Assembly (NCBI RefSeq): GCF_001461695.1
Contig: NZ_AUTC01000148.1
Location: forward strand, 1-58,445
Length of the DNA stretch: 58,445 bases
From: Sinorhizobium fredii USDA 205
GTDB taxonomy: Bacteria; Pseudomonadota; Alphaproteobacteria; Rhizobiales; Rhizobiaceae
Direction of reading: 5' to 3'
Shown here: piece by piece, positions 8,118 through 18,563 of the stretch
How positions within the stretch are numbered: position 1 is the stretch's first letter
Layout of the letters: every line of letters begins with the position of its first letter
Position numbers and translations under genes: made by a program
Notes under the pieces: model-generated
Databases searched by the model: none
The model's input: the letters and a program-made list of their open reading frames with translations, nothing else
What the model was told of the DNA's origin: nothing

Positions 8118-8903
8118 ATGATTTCCACACGCATTGCCCGCTCGGTCCAAGTCGCGGCGATGACCGCCGCCTTTGCCGGTGCTTTCGCGGCGGCCGCGGC
8201 GGCGCAGGACAGCGGTGCCGGCAGGCCAGACGGCAAGGGGCGCCCGGACGCGGCGAGAGGCCGACAGGCGCTGATCAAGGTTTCCGGCGAAGGCCGGGCG
8301 ACGACGGCGCCCGACATGGCGATCGTGCAGCTCAGCGTCGTCAAGGATGCGAAGACGGCGCGCGAGGCGCTCGACGCCAACAACAAGGCGCTGGCCGAGG
8401 TGCTGGCGGCGCTGAAACAGTCCGGCATTGCCGAGCGCGACCTGCAGACAAGCGGCTTTTCGATCATGCCGCAATACAACTACCCGCAGAACAGCGACGG
8501 CAGCGCCCGCCCGCCGGAACTCGTCGGCTACCAGGTCGTCAACGGCGTCAGCGTGCGCGTGCGCGATCTGACGAAGCTCGGCGAAATCCTCGATCAATCG
8601 GTGACGCTCGGCGTCAACCAGGGCGGCGGCATCGAATTTACCAACGACAAGCCGGACGCCGTGATCACCGAGGCCCGCAAGGCGGCCGTCGCCGATGCGA
8701 TCAACAAGGCGAGAGTGCTGGCCGAGGCGGCCGGCGTTTCGCTCGGCCGGCTGGTCGAGCTTTCCGAACAGCCGTCGCGCGCGGAGCCGCCGGTGCCGAT
8801 GCGCAGCATGGCCAAGGAATTCGCCGCCGATCAGGTGCCGATCGCAACCGGCGAGCAGGCCTATAGCGTGACTGTCAACGTCACCTTCGCGGTCAATCAG
8901 TAA
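8118..8903 (+). CDS. SIMPL-domain (DUF541) periplasmic protein
   Basis: The start at 8118 (MISTRIARS…) is preceded by GGAGAG. An upstream in-frame ATG lacks a ribosome site. The product has an N-terminal signal peptide (Ala-rich, cleavage near AAAAQD) and one SIMPL/DUF541 domain. Family hallmarks include the early block ISGEGRATTAPDMA-like strand, the YQVVNGVSVRVRDL region and the C-terminal VTVNVTFAV strand. Proteins of this family are periplasmic or outer-membrane associated and are linked to stress tolerance; their biochemical function is unclear. The gene is followed by repeats and a terminator shared with the convergent gene. Confidence 0.88.
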   Translation: MISTRIARSVQVAAMTAAFAGAFAAAAAAQDSGAGRPDGKGRPDAARGRQALIKVSGEGRATTAPDMAIVQLSVVKDAKTAREALDANNKALAEVLAALKQSGIAERDLQTSGFSIMPQYNYPQNSDGSARPPELVGYQVVNGVSVRVRDLTKLGEILDQSVTLGVNQGGGIEFTNDKPDAVITEARKAAVADAINKARVLAEAAGVSLGRLVELSEQPSRAEPPVPMRSMAKEFAADQVPIATGEQAYSVTVNVTFAVNQ

Positions 8904-8930
8904 CGTCGATCGACTGTATTCGCCCTCTTC

Positions 8931-9028
8931 CCTGTGCTTGTCACGGGGATGAGGGCAGCGCAGCGTCCGCGGCGCACAAGAGTCTCGTCAGCCCAAGGAC
9001 TTGGGCTGGCCTGGATTCCTGTGACAAG
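8931..9028. repeat. Degenerate copies of the palindromic repeat found around the GIY-YIG gene
   Basis: Bases 8931-8955 match, with a few changes, the hairpin repeat seen at 18128-18158 and 18564-18594. Bases 9011-9028 are a second partial match in the opposite orientation. The two face each other across about 55 bases. This resembles a small non-coding version of the GIY-YIG unit. No coding sequence lies between them. Confidence 0.6.
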
Positions 9029-9152
9029 CCTCTCGTCGCAGCCGGCGAGGCGCAGCAGGCCGCTGTCGTGGAGTGTGGGAAGACCGCGCGGCGCTTCAGG
9101 TATATTCCAGCCCAGGGCCCAGGGCTGACCTCTCCATAACATCAAAAGAAGA

Positions 9153-9178
9153 GAGCCCCGACGCTTGGCGCGGGGCTC
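9153..9178. terminator. Bidirectional hairpin terminator
   Basis: GAGCCCCG at 9153-9160 pairs with CGGGGCTC at 9171-9178 around a 10-base loop. An A-rich flank lies on the left and a pyrimidine-rich flank (CCTTTCC) on the right. It separates the convergent SIMPL gene and the small secreted protein gene and can serve both. Confidence 0.7.
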
Positions 9179-9214
9179 CCTTTCCGTCAGCCGGGGAAGA
9201 CCGAAAGACTGTAT

Positions 9215-9580
9215 TTACCAGCGACCGATAATCGGGCAGCCGCGGACATTGGCGAAGATGATCGCCTGGCGATCACCGTGACGGCGACCTTGGACGACGA
9301 CCTGGCGGCGCGAGACGTCGGCAACATGGGCGCGGCGCAGGCCGCGGTCACGGGCCTTGTCTACGGCGAGCCAGGGTTCGCAGCGGCCGCGGCGGTCCCA
9401 GCGGTCGCGCCGATCGCGCCTATCATCCCAGCGATCATAGTCACGTTCGCGGTATTGAACGCCGCCGCCCTGGCCGAATTCGAAGACCAGCGCATCGGCA
9501 GAAGCCGTGGTGGCCGTACCGACAAGGCCGGTCAGTCCGACAACGGCGGCGACGGCTGCATTTACAAGAAATTTCCTCAT
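9215..9580 (-). CDS. Small secreted protein with Asp/Arg-rich linker
   Basis: The start at 9580 (MRKFLVNAA…) has GGAGAAAC upstream; the longer frame does not. The 121-residue product has a signal peptide ending near TASA-DA. A strongly charged segment rich in Asp, Arg and Trp follows (around residues 45-65), then a basic tail with one or two cysteines. Similar small envelope proteins are common in Rhizobiales, but I can name no domain or function. Confidence 0.65.
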   Translation of the reverse strand: MRKFLVNAAVAAVVGLTGLVGTATTASADALVFEFGQGGGVQYRERDYDRWDDRRDRRDRWDRRGRCEPWLAVDKARDRGLRRAHVADVSRRQVVVQGRRHGDRQAIIFANVRGCPIIGRW

Positions 9581-9893
9581 GGCGTTTCTCCGTTTAGCGA
9601 AGGGGTTGGCGGTCACTCTCTCATCGATTGATCCAAATCTAGTCTGGACAAGCTGAACGGCACCGGAACCCTTCGTTCATGCGGCGTTCAGGATGAGACC
9701 CGCCCCACCGCGCCAATCCCAGCCGATTCGGCCGGAATTGCGGCAGGTCGCAGGCGGGGGACGTGAACGGACGACCGCTCGCGCTTTTCTCTTCCCGTTC
9801 AAGGGGAAACGACAAAAGGACGGATTCGTTCCTTTCGGCTGCGCAAGCGAGATTCTAACGCTTTGAAAAGAAGTGATTTTCTTTCGCCTCCAG

Positions 9894-10298
9894 TCAACTG
9901 GAGAGTTCGCGTTCGAACAATTTGAGGTTGCGATAGTGGCTGAGCCGCGTGATGAGTCCGTCCTCGATCTCGAAAATAAACACGCTCGGGATGGCATAGG
10001 CCTGGCCCGACGCCGCCGGGAAGCCGGCCATCGTCTCGCGGTAAGTGCCGCGCGCGGTCGTGTCGGCCGCCACCCGCTGCCCGAAGGCGTCGCGCATCAG
10101 CACGATGTCGCCGAAGCTCTCGTCGAAATGGCGCAGATAGCTCATCACCCAGGTCCGGAGCGGCCCGATGCCGAGGGTGCGCTGACCGGTCAGCGAATCG
10201 AAGGCGATATCGTCGTCGAGGAGACTTGCGAGCGTTTCGAAATCCCGGTCGTTCACAGCCTCGATGAAGCGAGCGGCAATGGTCTGGGCGTCCGTCAT
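9894..10298 (-). CDS. SnoaL/NTF2-like protein
   Basis: The 134-residue protein starts TIAARFIEAVNDRDFETLAS and continues with alternating strands ending in FEIEDGLITRLSHYRN. This is the usual layout of the SnoaL-like (nuclear transport factor 2) cone fold. Members include polyketide cyclases, isomerases and binding proteins, so the specific reaction cannot be given. It has no signal peptide. Purine-rich GAGGAGGAGAC lies immediately upstream of its ATG. Confidence 0.82.
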   Translation of the reverse strand: MTDAQTIAARFIEAVNDRDFETLASLLDDDIAFDSLTGQRTLGIGPLRTWVMSYLRHFDESFGDIVLMRDAFGQRVAADTTARGTYRETMAGFPAASGQAYAIPSVFIFEIEDGLITRLSHYRNLKLFERELSS

Positions 10299-10377
10299 CG
10301 TCTCCTCCTCGTATCAGCATGCCGTTCATTCTACAGCAGCAATCTTCAGATGGGCCAGTCCGGAGGGGAGCACAGCG

Positions 10378-10851
10378 TCAACTGCCGAGATGCAGGACGA
10401 TTTCACGGCGATGCGGGCGATCGCGGTGCTCGAAAAGGTAGATTCCCTGCCAGGTGCCGAGCGCCAGCCGCCCGTCTATCACCGGAATGCCGAGCGAGAC
10501 CTGGGTCAACGCCGCCTTGATATGGGCGGGCATGTCGTCCGGCCCCTCCTCGCTGTGGGTGATCCAGCCCATCGAAGGATCGGACGCCGGCGGCACGAGG
10601 CGACGGAAGAATTCGCTGAGGTCGCGTCGGACGTCCGGGTCGGCGTTTTCCTGGATGATGAGCGAGGCGGAGGTATGACGCACGAAAACGGTGAGCAGCC
10701 CCTCCGACACCGCGCACGACCGGACGAAATCGGCGGCCTCGCCGGTGAACTCGTAGAGCCCCTGCCCTCTTGTGGCGATGGTGATGACGGTCTGCGGCAA
10801 TACTGTCGTCCCGAATGGCGGCACGCGCTTACGCGCTGCGCCCGTTACCAA
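10378..10851 (-). CDS. YjbQ/UPF0047 family protein (secondary thiamine-phosphate synthase type)
   Basis: The core matches the YjbQ family: LYEFTGEAADFV at the N-terminus, the HTSASLIIQENADPDVRRDL motif, a central WITHSEEGPDDMPAHIK with clustered acidic and His residues, and the terminal GTWQGIYLFEHRDRPHRREI. These proteins form small trimers with conserved His residues, and some have weak thiamine-phosphate synthase activity. Family members are ~138 residues, so the real start may be the TTG at about 10800 (LPQTVIT…). I keep the longer frame but consider the first ~17 residues doubtful. Confidence 0.88.
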   Translation of the reverse strand: MVTGAARKRVPPFGTTVLPQTVITIATRGQGLYEFTGEAADFVRSCAVSEGLLTVFVRHTSASLIIQENADPDVRRDLSEFFRRLVPPASDPSMGWITHSEEGPDDMPAHIKAALTQVSLGIPVIDGRLALGTWQGIYLFEHRDRPHRREIVLHLGS

Positions 10852-10969
10852 AAAACTCTATCGCGGAAATCATCCGGATTGAAAGAACCGCTCAGGCGTT
10901 GCGTAGAGCCTTGGCCGACGGGCGTCCCTCGAACGGACGGCCCGCCGCCTTTCCCATGCCGCTCGCAGG

Positions 10970-11323
10970 TCACAGTTCCAGGAAGGCCTCGAACCCGCCA
11001 TAGATCATCCGTTTGCCGTCGAAAATCGATTTCCATTCGTCGCCCTGCAGCCGCGGATCCGCCATCACCTTGGCGACGATCGCGTCGCGGTCCTGGCGCG
11101 ACCGGTAGACGACCCACGAGAAGACGACCGTCTCGTCCTCCTTGGCCTGCACCGCCCGCGGAAACGAGGTGACTTCGCCATAGGGAACGTCGTCGCCCAA
11201 GCATTCGACGTAATTCACGGCACCGTGTTCCTTCCAGACCTCGCCGGCCTTGCGGGCCAGATCCTTGTATGCCTCGATGTTTTGTTTCGGCAGCGCGATC
11301 AGAAAACCATCCACATAAGCCAT
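10970..11323 (-). CDS. DUF1428 family protein
   Basis: The start at 11323 (MAYVDGFLIA…) is preceded by GGAGGAGAC. The 117-residue product has the DUF1428 signature: YVDGFLIALPKQNIEAYKDL at the start, CLGDDVPYGEVTSF in the middle and FDGKRMIYGGFE near the end. This is a dimeric alpha/beta-barrel (ferredoxin-like) family of unknown role. Nothing in the neighbourhood points to a pathway. Confidence 0.88.
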   Translation of the reverse strand: MAYVDGFLIALPKQNIEAYKDLARKAGEVWKEHGAVNYVECLGDDVPYGEVTSFPRAVQAKEDETVVFSWVVYRSRQDRDAIVAKVMADPRLQGDEWKSIFDGKRMIYGGFEAFLEL

Positions 11324-11429
11324 TGTCCGTCTCCTCCGTTGAAAGACAACAAAGGACGGCCGGGGCGGAAAGGTTCCGACACGCCGAGGCAATTTTTTAA
11401 GGGGCGGGCGACCGGTCCATCAACAGCCC

Positions 11430-11999
11430 TCACCCGCCGCAGCCCTGCAGTTGGCGCGCGTAGAGCGCTGCGACGTTGCTGGCGCGTTTGGCGCCCGTCT
11501 TTGCCGTATCGCTCCAATTGCCCCGCGCATAGCCGCCGTGGCCGTGATAGTAGGCGATGTAAAGCCGATAGGGGTCGTTGAGGGCGATGCCGTTTTCCTG
11601 GTGGCTTTGATTGTGGTACCAGGCGATGAAGCGGATCGCGTCTTCGAAGTCCGTCCGCCGCGCCATCCAGCGCCCGGTTTCGGCCTGGTAGCGGGCCCAG
11701 GTGCCGTCAAGCGCCTGTGAGTAACCGTAAGCCGTAGAGATCCGCGTCCAGGGAATGAAGCCGAAGAGCTTGGTGCGCGGCGGCCGTGCATTGTGGCGGA
11801 AGCCGGACTCCGTATAGATCGTCGCCATCAGCACGGGGACGGGCACGCCGTACTCGCGCTCCGCCGCATAGGCAGCCCGGCGCCAATTGTTGAAAAGGCC
11901 ATCTTTCTGCTCAAAAACCGCACAGGCGTTCCGGGTATCTCTCGGCACCGTTCCGCAGCCGGCCAGCAACAGGAGGACGACGACAAAAACGCAACGCAT
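11430..11999 (-). CDS. SLT-domain (lytic transglycosylase-like) lipoprotein
   Basis: The start at 11999 is preferred because AGAGG precedes it; an ATG five codons upstream is possible. The N-terminus is a lipoprotein signal with lipobox LLAGC. The mature part has the catalytic-type motif ATIYTESGF (Glu as acid), followed by AYGYSQALDGTW and a Tyr-rich YIAYYHGHGGY block, as in SLT-family transglycosylases. It should be anchored in the envelope and cut peptidoglycan glycan strands. It is short (189 residues) and consists of little more than the catalytic domain. Confidence 0.85.
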   Translation of the reverse strand: MRCVFVVVLLLLAGCGTVPRDTRNACAVFEQKDGLFNNWRRAAYAAEREYGVPVPVLMATIYTESGFRHNARPPRTKLFGFIPWTRISTAYGYSQALDGTWARYQAETGRWMARRTDFEDAIRFIAWYHNQSHQENGIALNDPYRLYIAYYHGHGGYARGNWSDTAKTGAKRASNVAALYARQLQGCGG

Positions 12000-12014
12000 C
12001 GCGGAACCTCTCAT

Positions 12015-12308
12015 ATGCGAGAGATTGATAAAGCGTAAATGTTAAGGAACGGTTTTGAAGCGAAGTTGAACGACTGGACGAGCCCGGCGGCGATGTGGCA
12101 CTCGCCGGCACGTTAGAATGGAGTGACGCGGCACGCGGCTGGATCGCCGACCGCGACACCCCGGGAGAGCCTACCATTGGCAGATCGACGGCGTCAGCTT
12201 CGACGACCCGTTTCGCAACGCCATCCGCGGCGCGGCGCAAATCCTCTCCGGAAATGGCGCTGAAATGAGCGTGTGCTGCTGCCACCCCTTTCGGCTTTTC
12301 CTACTCCT
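12015..12308. other. Intergenic stretch with a possible decayed reading frame
   Basis: Between the transglycosylase gene and the repeat at 12309, bases ~12118-12270 show protein-like codon use on the plus strand (…WIADRDTPG…, then after a frame change …YHWQIDGVSFDDPF…). No start, ribosome site or intact frame is present. I cannot name the ancestor. It may be the tail of a deleted gene. Confidence 0.3.
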
Positions 12309-12420
12309 CGCCCCTCACCCTGGCCCTCTCCCCGCAGGCGGGGAGAGGGGATTTGGGCGGCGCGGCATACCCCTTCGCCCCGCTTGCGGGGAGAAGGTGC
12401 CGGTAGGCGGATGAGGGGCG
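12309..12420. repeat. RIME-like palindromic intergenic element
   Basis: The element begins CGCCCCTCA and ends TGAGGGGCG. Inside lie two hairpins: a perfect 12-bp stem at 12324-12349 (CCCTCTCCCCGC…) and a second CCTTCGCCCCGC-type stem near 12380-12405. It belongs to the same family as the element at 16664-16794. Such elements are common between genes in rhizobia. Confidence 0.8.
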
Positions 12421-12465
12421 ACTATTGGAGGAAGCGCCCCGTAACCGAGCCGAACGCACGGTGCT

Positions 12466-12759
12466 CTAGCCGAGCGTGCCGATCAGTTCACGATAGGCGG
12501 CCTCGGGGAAGGCCTTCAACGTCCGGGTGCGTACATTGCCGTAAGTACCGAGCGTCAGCGAGAACCGTGCGGCAATCGCGTCGTCCGGCGCTTCGCAGAT
12601 TGCCACCATGTCATATTCGCCCATGGTGAGGTAGAAGTCCTTGAAGGAACCGCCCATTTCCTCAAGCACCTTTCTGGCCGCATCCAGTCGTTTCGGCGAC
12701 TCACGCACGGACTTGATACCCTGATCGGTCCAATTGAGGAGCACGACGTAAGTGGTCAT
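12466..12759 (-). CDS. GYD-domain protein
   Basis: The 97-residue protein fits the GYD family: it begins TTYVVLLNWTDQGIKSVRES, continues with DFYLTMGEYDMVAICEAPDD and ends with RTLKAFPEAAYREL. The GEYD block corresponds to the Gly-Tyr-Asp motif that names the family. It has a ferredoxin-like fold and unknown function. It appears monocistronic and is convergent to nothing; its promoter would lie in the 12760-12850 interval. Confidence 0.9.
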   Translation of the reverse strand: MTTYVVLLNWTDQGIKSVRESPKRLDAARKVLEEMGGSFKDFYLTMGEYDMVAICEAPDDAIAARFSLTLGTYGNVRTRTLKAFPEAAYRELIGTLG

Positions 12760-13026
12760 CTCACACCTCCCGCAGGAGCACCCCGCCCTCGAATAAGAGC
12801 GTCTAAAATGCTCCGTTCCAAGAAAAGGCTAGAGCGCTTCTCACGCGTTGAAGGTCCGGCGCTCTAAGGCACGGTGGACGCCTGCGGTGCAACTACTCCT
12901 CTCGCACTGCAACAGTGCCCCCTTTCGCTGCAAGCTGCGAAGTATAATACCCACGCCGGAACCGAACAAGTTCAGCGGCGCTCGCGACGGGGGCCTACAG
13001 ACAGTACGAAGCGGCCGATACAAAAA
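12760..13026. other. Intergenic region downstream of rpoD
   Basis: No gene was found. The first part carries the probable promoter of the GYD gene. The remainder includes an isolated TATAAT at about 12943-12948 without a clear partner box. Confidence 0.4.
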
Positions 13027-13050
13027 AAGCCGGGCGTTGCGGCCCGGCTT
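13027..13050 (-). terminator. rho-independent terminator of rpoD
   Basis: AAGCCGGGC (13027-13035) pairs with GCCCGGCTT (13042-13050). On the minus strand the hairpin is followed by a run of T residues (A7 at 13022-13028 on the plus strand), 32 bases after the rpoD stop. Confidence 0.9.
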
Positions 13051-13082
13051 CCATGGCTTTCACTGAAAGAGCCGGCCTTTGC

Positions 13083-15137
<2,055 letters not shown>

Positions 15138-15591
15138 TTATTCGTCGCTTTCCTTGTCGCAACCGGCATGCGCCCGGTGCCCAATACCGCTCGGGGGTTC
15201 GGGCGCGCCGCGCACCCGCCACCGACTCATTTCCCCTGACGTAACGGGATGATGTTTAATTCCTGATTAACCACGACAGCGATCGTGGTTGAGCGGGCAA
15301 GCTTCGACAGTCCTGCCACTGAATCGTCCCTGGCATGAGTTCCTATCCGCCGTACCATGTCGCCATTTCTGCTTGAAATGGTGATTCCCAGAATTTTCGA
15401 TCCCGTCAAGCGTTTCCGGTGGAAAACCGCCCAAATCGGCAAAAAAGGCCGACCAGCGGGTATTTGCGCTGTCTATCAGCTTTCGCTCAAGATGTAGGTG
15501 CGACCTGCCAAAAGACAAGGGCCGCGGGCTTTCCGGCGGGGGCCTATATGTACCAATAATGGCCTGAACGAGGCGCCCGGGCAGATTCGCC
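15138..15591. other. rpoD promoter/leader region
   Basis: This 454-base spacer contains no credible gene. It lies between the rpoD start and the tdh stop, so it must contain the rpoD promoter(s) on the minus strand. I could not identify one strong -35/-10 pair with confidence. Confidence 0.45.
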
Positions 15592-16629
15592 TCAAATCCA
15601 ATCCATAACCACCTTGCCGGAATTGCCGGAACGCATCGCCTCGAAGCCGTCGCGGAACGCATCGATGCCGATCCGGTGGGTGATGACCGGCGAGAGGTCG
15701 AGCCCGCCCTGGACGAAGGCGATCATCTTGTACCAGGTCTCGAACATTTCGCGGCCGTAGATGCCCTTGAGGTTGAGCATCTTGAAGATCACCTTGTTCC
15801 AGTCGATCTCGAAGCCGGCCGGCGCAATGCCGAGGATGGCGATCTTGCCGCCATTGTTCATCTTGTCGATCATGTCGCGGAAGGCGGGTGCCGCACCCGA
15901 CATTTCGAGCCCGACATCGAACCCTTCGGTCATGCCGATCGACCGCATCACATCGGCGAGGTTCTCTTTCGAGGCATCGACGACATAGTCGATGCCAAGC
16001 TTGCGGGCGAGATCGAGGCGCACCGGGTTGATGTCGGTGATCACCACCTTGCGGGCTCCCGAGCGCTTGGCGACCAGCGCGCCCATGATGCCGATCGGCC
16101 CGGCGCCGGTGACCAGAACATCCTCGCCGACCAGATCGAAGGAGAGCGCCGTATGCACGGCATTGCCGAAGGGATCGAAGATGGCGGCAATCTCGTCCGG
16201 CACATCATCCGGGATCGTAACGACATTATATTCCGGCAGGCAGACGAACTCTGCAAAGGAGCCCGGCCGATTGACGCCGACGCCGAGCGTGTTGCGGCAG
16301 AGATGCCCCCTGCCCGCCCGGCAGTTGCGGCACTTGCCGCAGACGATATGGCCTTCACCGGAAACCCGTTCACCGACATGGTGCTTGGTGACCGCCGAGC
16401 CGACCTTGGCGATCTCGCCCATGAACTCGTGGCCGACGACCATCGGTACGGGAATTGTCTTCTGCGCCCACTGGTCCCAATTCCAGATATGGACATCGGT
16501 GCCGCAAATCGCCGATTTCTTGACGCGGACCAACACATCGTTCGGCCCGACCTCCGGCACCGGCACGCGTTCCATCCACAGCCCGACCTCCGGCCGCGTC
16601 TTGACCAGCGCCTTCATCATGTTGGTCAT
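15592..16629 (-). CDS. tdh: L-threonine 3-dehydrogenase
   Basis: The 345-residue medium-chain dehydrogenase has SAICGTDVHIWNWD (catalytic zinc Cys and the Tdh-typical HIWNWD), GHEFMGE, and a four-cysteine structural zinc lobe (CGKCRNCRAGRGHLC). It also has a Rossmann motif GAGPIGIMGA and the Tdh-type tail. It oxidises threonine to 2-amino-3-ketobutyrate with NAD+. It follows kbl, whose product cleaves that unstable intermediate to glycine and acetyl-CoA. The 173-base gap between the two genes is filled by a RIME-like element. Confidence 0.97.
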   Translation of the reverse strand: MTNMMKALVKTRPEVGLWMERVPVPEVGPNDVLVRVKKSAICGTDVHIWNWDQWAQKTIPVPMVVGHEFMGEIAKVGSAVTKHHVGERVSGEGHIVCGKCRNCRAGRGHLCRNTLGVGVNRPGSFAEFVCLPEYNVVTIPDDVPDEIAAIFDPFGNAVHTALSFDLVGEDVLVTGAGPIGIMGALVAKRSGARKVVITDINPVRLDLARKLGIDYVVDASKENLADVMRSIGMTEGFDVGLEMSGAAPAFRDMIDKMNNGGKIAILGIAPAGFEIDWNKVIFKMLNLKGIYGREMFETWYKMIAFVQGGLDLSPVITHRIGIDAFRDGFEAMRSGNSGKVVMDWI

Positions 16630-16663
16630 TGCAAGATTACTCCTCCGCGTCTCACGCAGCTTT

Positions 16664-16794
16664 GCCCCTCACCCTAACCCTCTCCCCGCAGACGGGGAGA
16701 GGGAATCCCGCTGCGATCCGCCGCGCCGCCCCAAGTCCCCTCTCCCCGCGAGCGGGGAGAGGGCTAGTCCTCGGGTTAAACCCGAGGAGAGGGG
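16664..16794. repeat. RIME-like palindromic element between kbl and tdh
   Basis: The element starts GCCCCTCACCCTAACCC and ends GAGGAGAGGGGC. It holds two CCCTCTCCCCGC-type hairpins and a third CCTCGGGTTTAACCCGAGG-like stem. It is related to 12309-12420. Because it lies in the transcript of kbl-tdh, it may affect mRNA stability or the relative amounts of the two enzymes. Confidence 0.8.
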
Positions 16795-16802
16795 CTACTC
16801 CT

Positions 16803-17990
16803 TCAAATCACGCCGAGATCGCGGCCGACCTCTTCAAAAACTGCGATCGCGCGACGCACGTCCGCCTCGCTATGCGCCGCCGACATCTGGGTACGGATGC
16901 GCGCCTGCCCCCTCGGCACCACCGGGAAGGAAAAGCCGATGACGTAGACGCCCTTTGCCAGCATGCGCGCCGCCATCTCCTGGGCCAGCGCCGCATCGCC
17001 CAGCATGACGGGGATAATCGGGTGCCCCTCGCCGGCGAGCGTGAAGCCGAGCTTTGACATCTCGGCCCGGAAGAGTGCCGAGTTCGCATAGAGCCGCTCG
17101 CGAAGCGCATCGCCGTTGTCGATCAAGTCGAAGACCTTGAGCGAGGCCGCAGCGATCACCGGTGCAAGCGTATTGGAGAAGAGATAAGGCCGCGAACGCT
17201 GGCGCAGCCAGTCGACGACCTCGGTCTTGGCCGAGGTATAGCCGCCGGAGGCGCCGCCGAGCGCCTTGCCGAGCGTACCGGTGATGATATCGACCCGGCC
17301 TTCGACGCCGCAATGCTCGGCCGAACCGCGGCCATGCTTGCCGACGAAACCGACCGCGTGGCTGTCGTCGACCATCACCATCGCGCCGTATTTCTCGGCC
17401 AGATCGCAGACGCCCTCGAGATTGGCGATGATGCCGTCCATCGAGAAGACGCCGTCGGTGGCGATCAGCTTGAAGCGGCTGCCTTCGGCCTTCTTCAACT
17501 CCTCCTCCAGCGCCGCCATGTCGTTGTTGGCGTAGCGGAACCGCTTCGCCTTGGAGAGCCGCACGCCGTCGATGATCGAGGCGTGGTTCAACGCGTCCGA
17601 GATGATCGCATCGTCCTCGCCGAGCAGCGTCTCGAAAAGCCCGCCATTGGCATCGAAGCAGGACGAATAGAGGATCGTGTCCTCCAAGCCGAGAAAGGAG
17701 GAGATGCGCGCCTCGAGTTGCTTGTGCTCCTCCTGCGTACCGCAGATGAAGCGCACCGATGCCATGCCGTAGCCGTAGCGGTCGAGCGCCTTCTTGCCGG
17801 CCTCGGCAAGCTCCTGGTTATCGGCGAGGCCGAGATAGTTGTTGGCGCAGAAATTCAGAACCTTTTCGCCGGAGGCGACTTCGATCTCGCCCGCCTGCTT
17901 GGACGTGATGACGCGCTCGGCCTTGTAGAGCCCGGCCGTTTTCAAGCCCTCGAGTTCCGAACGGAGGTGAGAAAGGAAAGCAGAGGTCAT
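16803..17990 (-). CDS. kbl: Glycine C-acetyltransferase (2-amino-3-ketobutyrate CoA ligase)
   Basis: The 395-residue PLP enzyme of the alpha-oxoamine synthase family has NNYLGLADN, the aspartate in MVMVDDSHAVGFVGKHGRG and the PLP lysine in ITGTLGKALGGASGG. Length and motifs match Kbl. It converts 2-amino-3-ketobutyrate and CoA to glycine and acetyl-CoA in threonine catabolism. It is first in the kbl-tdh unit. Confidence 0.97.
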   Translation of the reverse strand: MTSAFLSHLRSELEGLKTAGLYKAERVITSKQAGEIEVASGEKVLNFCANNYLGLADNQELAEAGKKALDRYGYGMASVRFICGTQEEHKQLEARISSFLGLEDTILYSSCFDANGGLFETLLGEDDAIISDALNHASIIDGVRLSKAKRFRYANNDMAALEEELKKAEGSRFKLIATDGVFSMDGIIANLEGVCDLAEKYGAMVMVDDSHAVGFVGKHGRGSAEHCGVEGRVDIITGTLGKALGGASGGYTSAKTEVVDWLRQRSRPYLFSNTLAPVIAAASLKVFDLIDNGDALRERLYANSALFRAEMSKLGFTLAGEGHPIIPVMLGDAALAQEMAARMLAKGVYVIGFSFPVVPRGQARIRTQMSAAHSEADVRRAIAVFEEVGRDLGVI

Positions 17991-18127
17991 GGCTGGTCGC
18001 TTTCGAACAAAGGGGTTTGTCTAGACAAATAGCACGATGGCTAACGACGAACAGCAAATTCTCGCTGCATTGTCGAGGCGAAACGCGCGGGATTCAAGCG
18101 CCTTCCGCGCCGCCGACGCGGCGCTGC

Positions 18128-18158
18128 TGGATCCCTGTGACAAGCACAGGGATGAGGG
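18128..18158. repeat. Left 31-bp terminal inverted repeat of GIY-YIG unit
   Basis: It is identical to the reverse complement of 18564-18594. It forms a 9-bp stem with a 5-base loop at its centre (18131-18153) and lies 38 bases from the end of the GIY-YIG gene. Confidence 0.85.
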
Positions 18159-18196
18159 AGGTGGGGCCTACGCCGAGACGGACGTGCGTAATGGCT

Positions 18197-18487
18197 TTAC
18201 AGTCCATGCAGATAGTGAGCGACGTCTTCCCACTCCGGGTTCATCTGTTCTATCAGGTTCAGCTTCCATTTCCGCGGCCATTTCTTGATGGTTTTTTCGC
18301 GGGTGATAGCAGTTGTAAGCAGGTCGAACTCCTCGAACCAGACCAGTGTCTTCACGCCATACTTTGACGTGAAGCCAGGCGTCAGGTCGTTCTGATGCTC
18401 AAACAGACGATGCGACAAATCCCGCGTGACGCCCATGTAGAGCGTCCCGTTTCGCTTGGAAGCCAGAATGTAGACGTAACCTTTCAT
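18197..18487 (-). CDS. Small GIY-YIG nuclease
   Basis: The start at 18487 (MKGYVYILAS…) gives 96 residues, normal for the single-domain COG2827/UPF0213-type GIY-YIG family. The GIY-like strand is GYVYILAS, the YIG-like strand LYMGVT, followed by the catalytic-type Arg in LSHRLFEH and Glu in TREKTIKKW. The domain cleaves DNA in homing and repair enzymes; the role of these stand-alone copies is not established. The gene is bracketed by perfect inverted repeats, which suggests that the nuclease acts on those hairpins. Confidence 0.92.
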   Translation of the reverse strand: MKGYVYILASKRNGTLYMGVTRDLSHRLFEHQNDLTPGFTSKYGVKTLVWFEEFDLLTTAITREKTIKKWPRKWKLNLIEQMNPEWEDVAHYLHGL

Positions 18488-18563
18488 TGGCCGCAGCGTG
18501 CATATTGGACGGCATGTCAGCAAGTGAAAGTTGTCATGGTTGAACAGAGTGCAATCACCCCCG

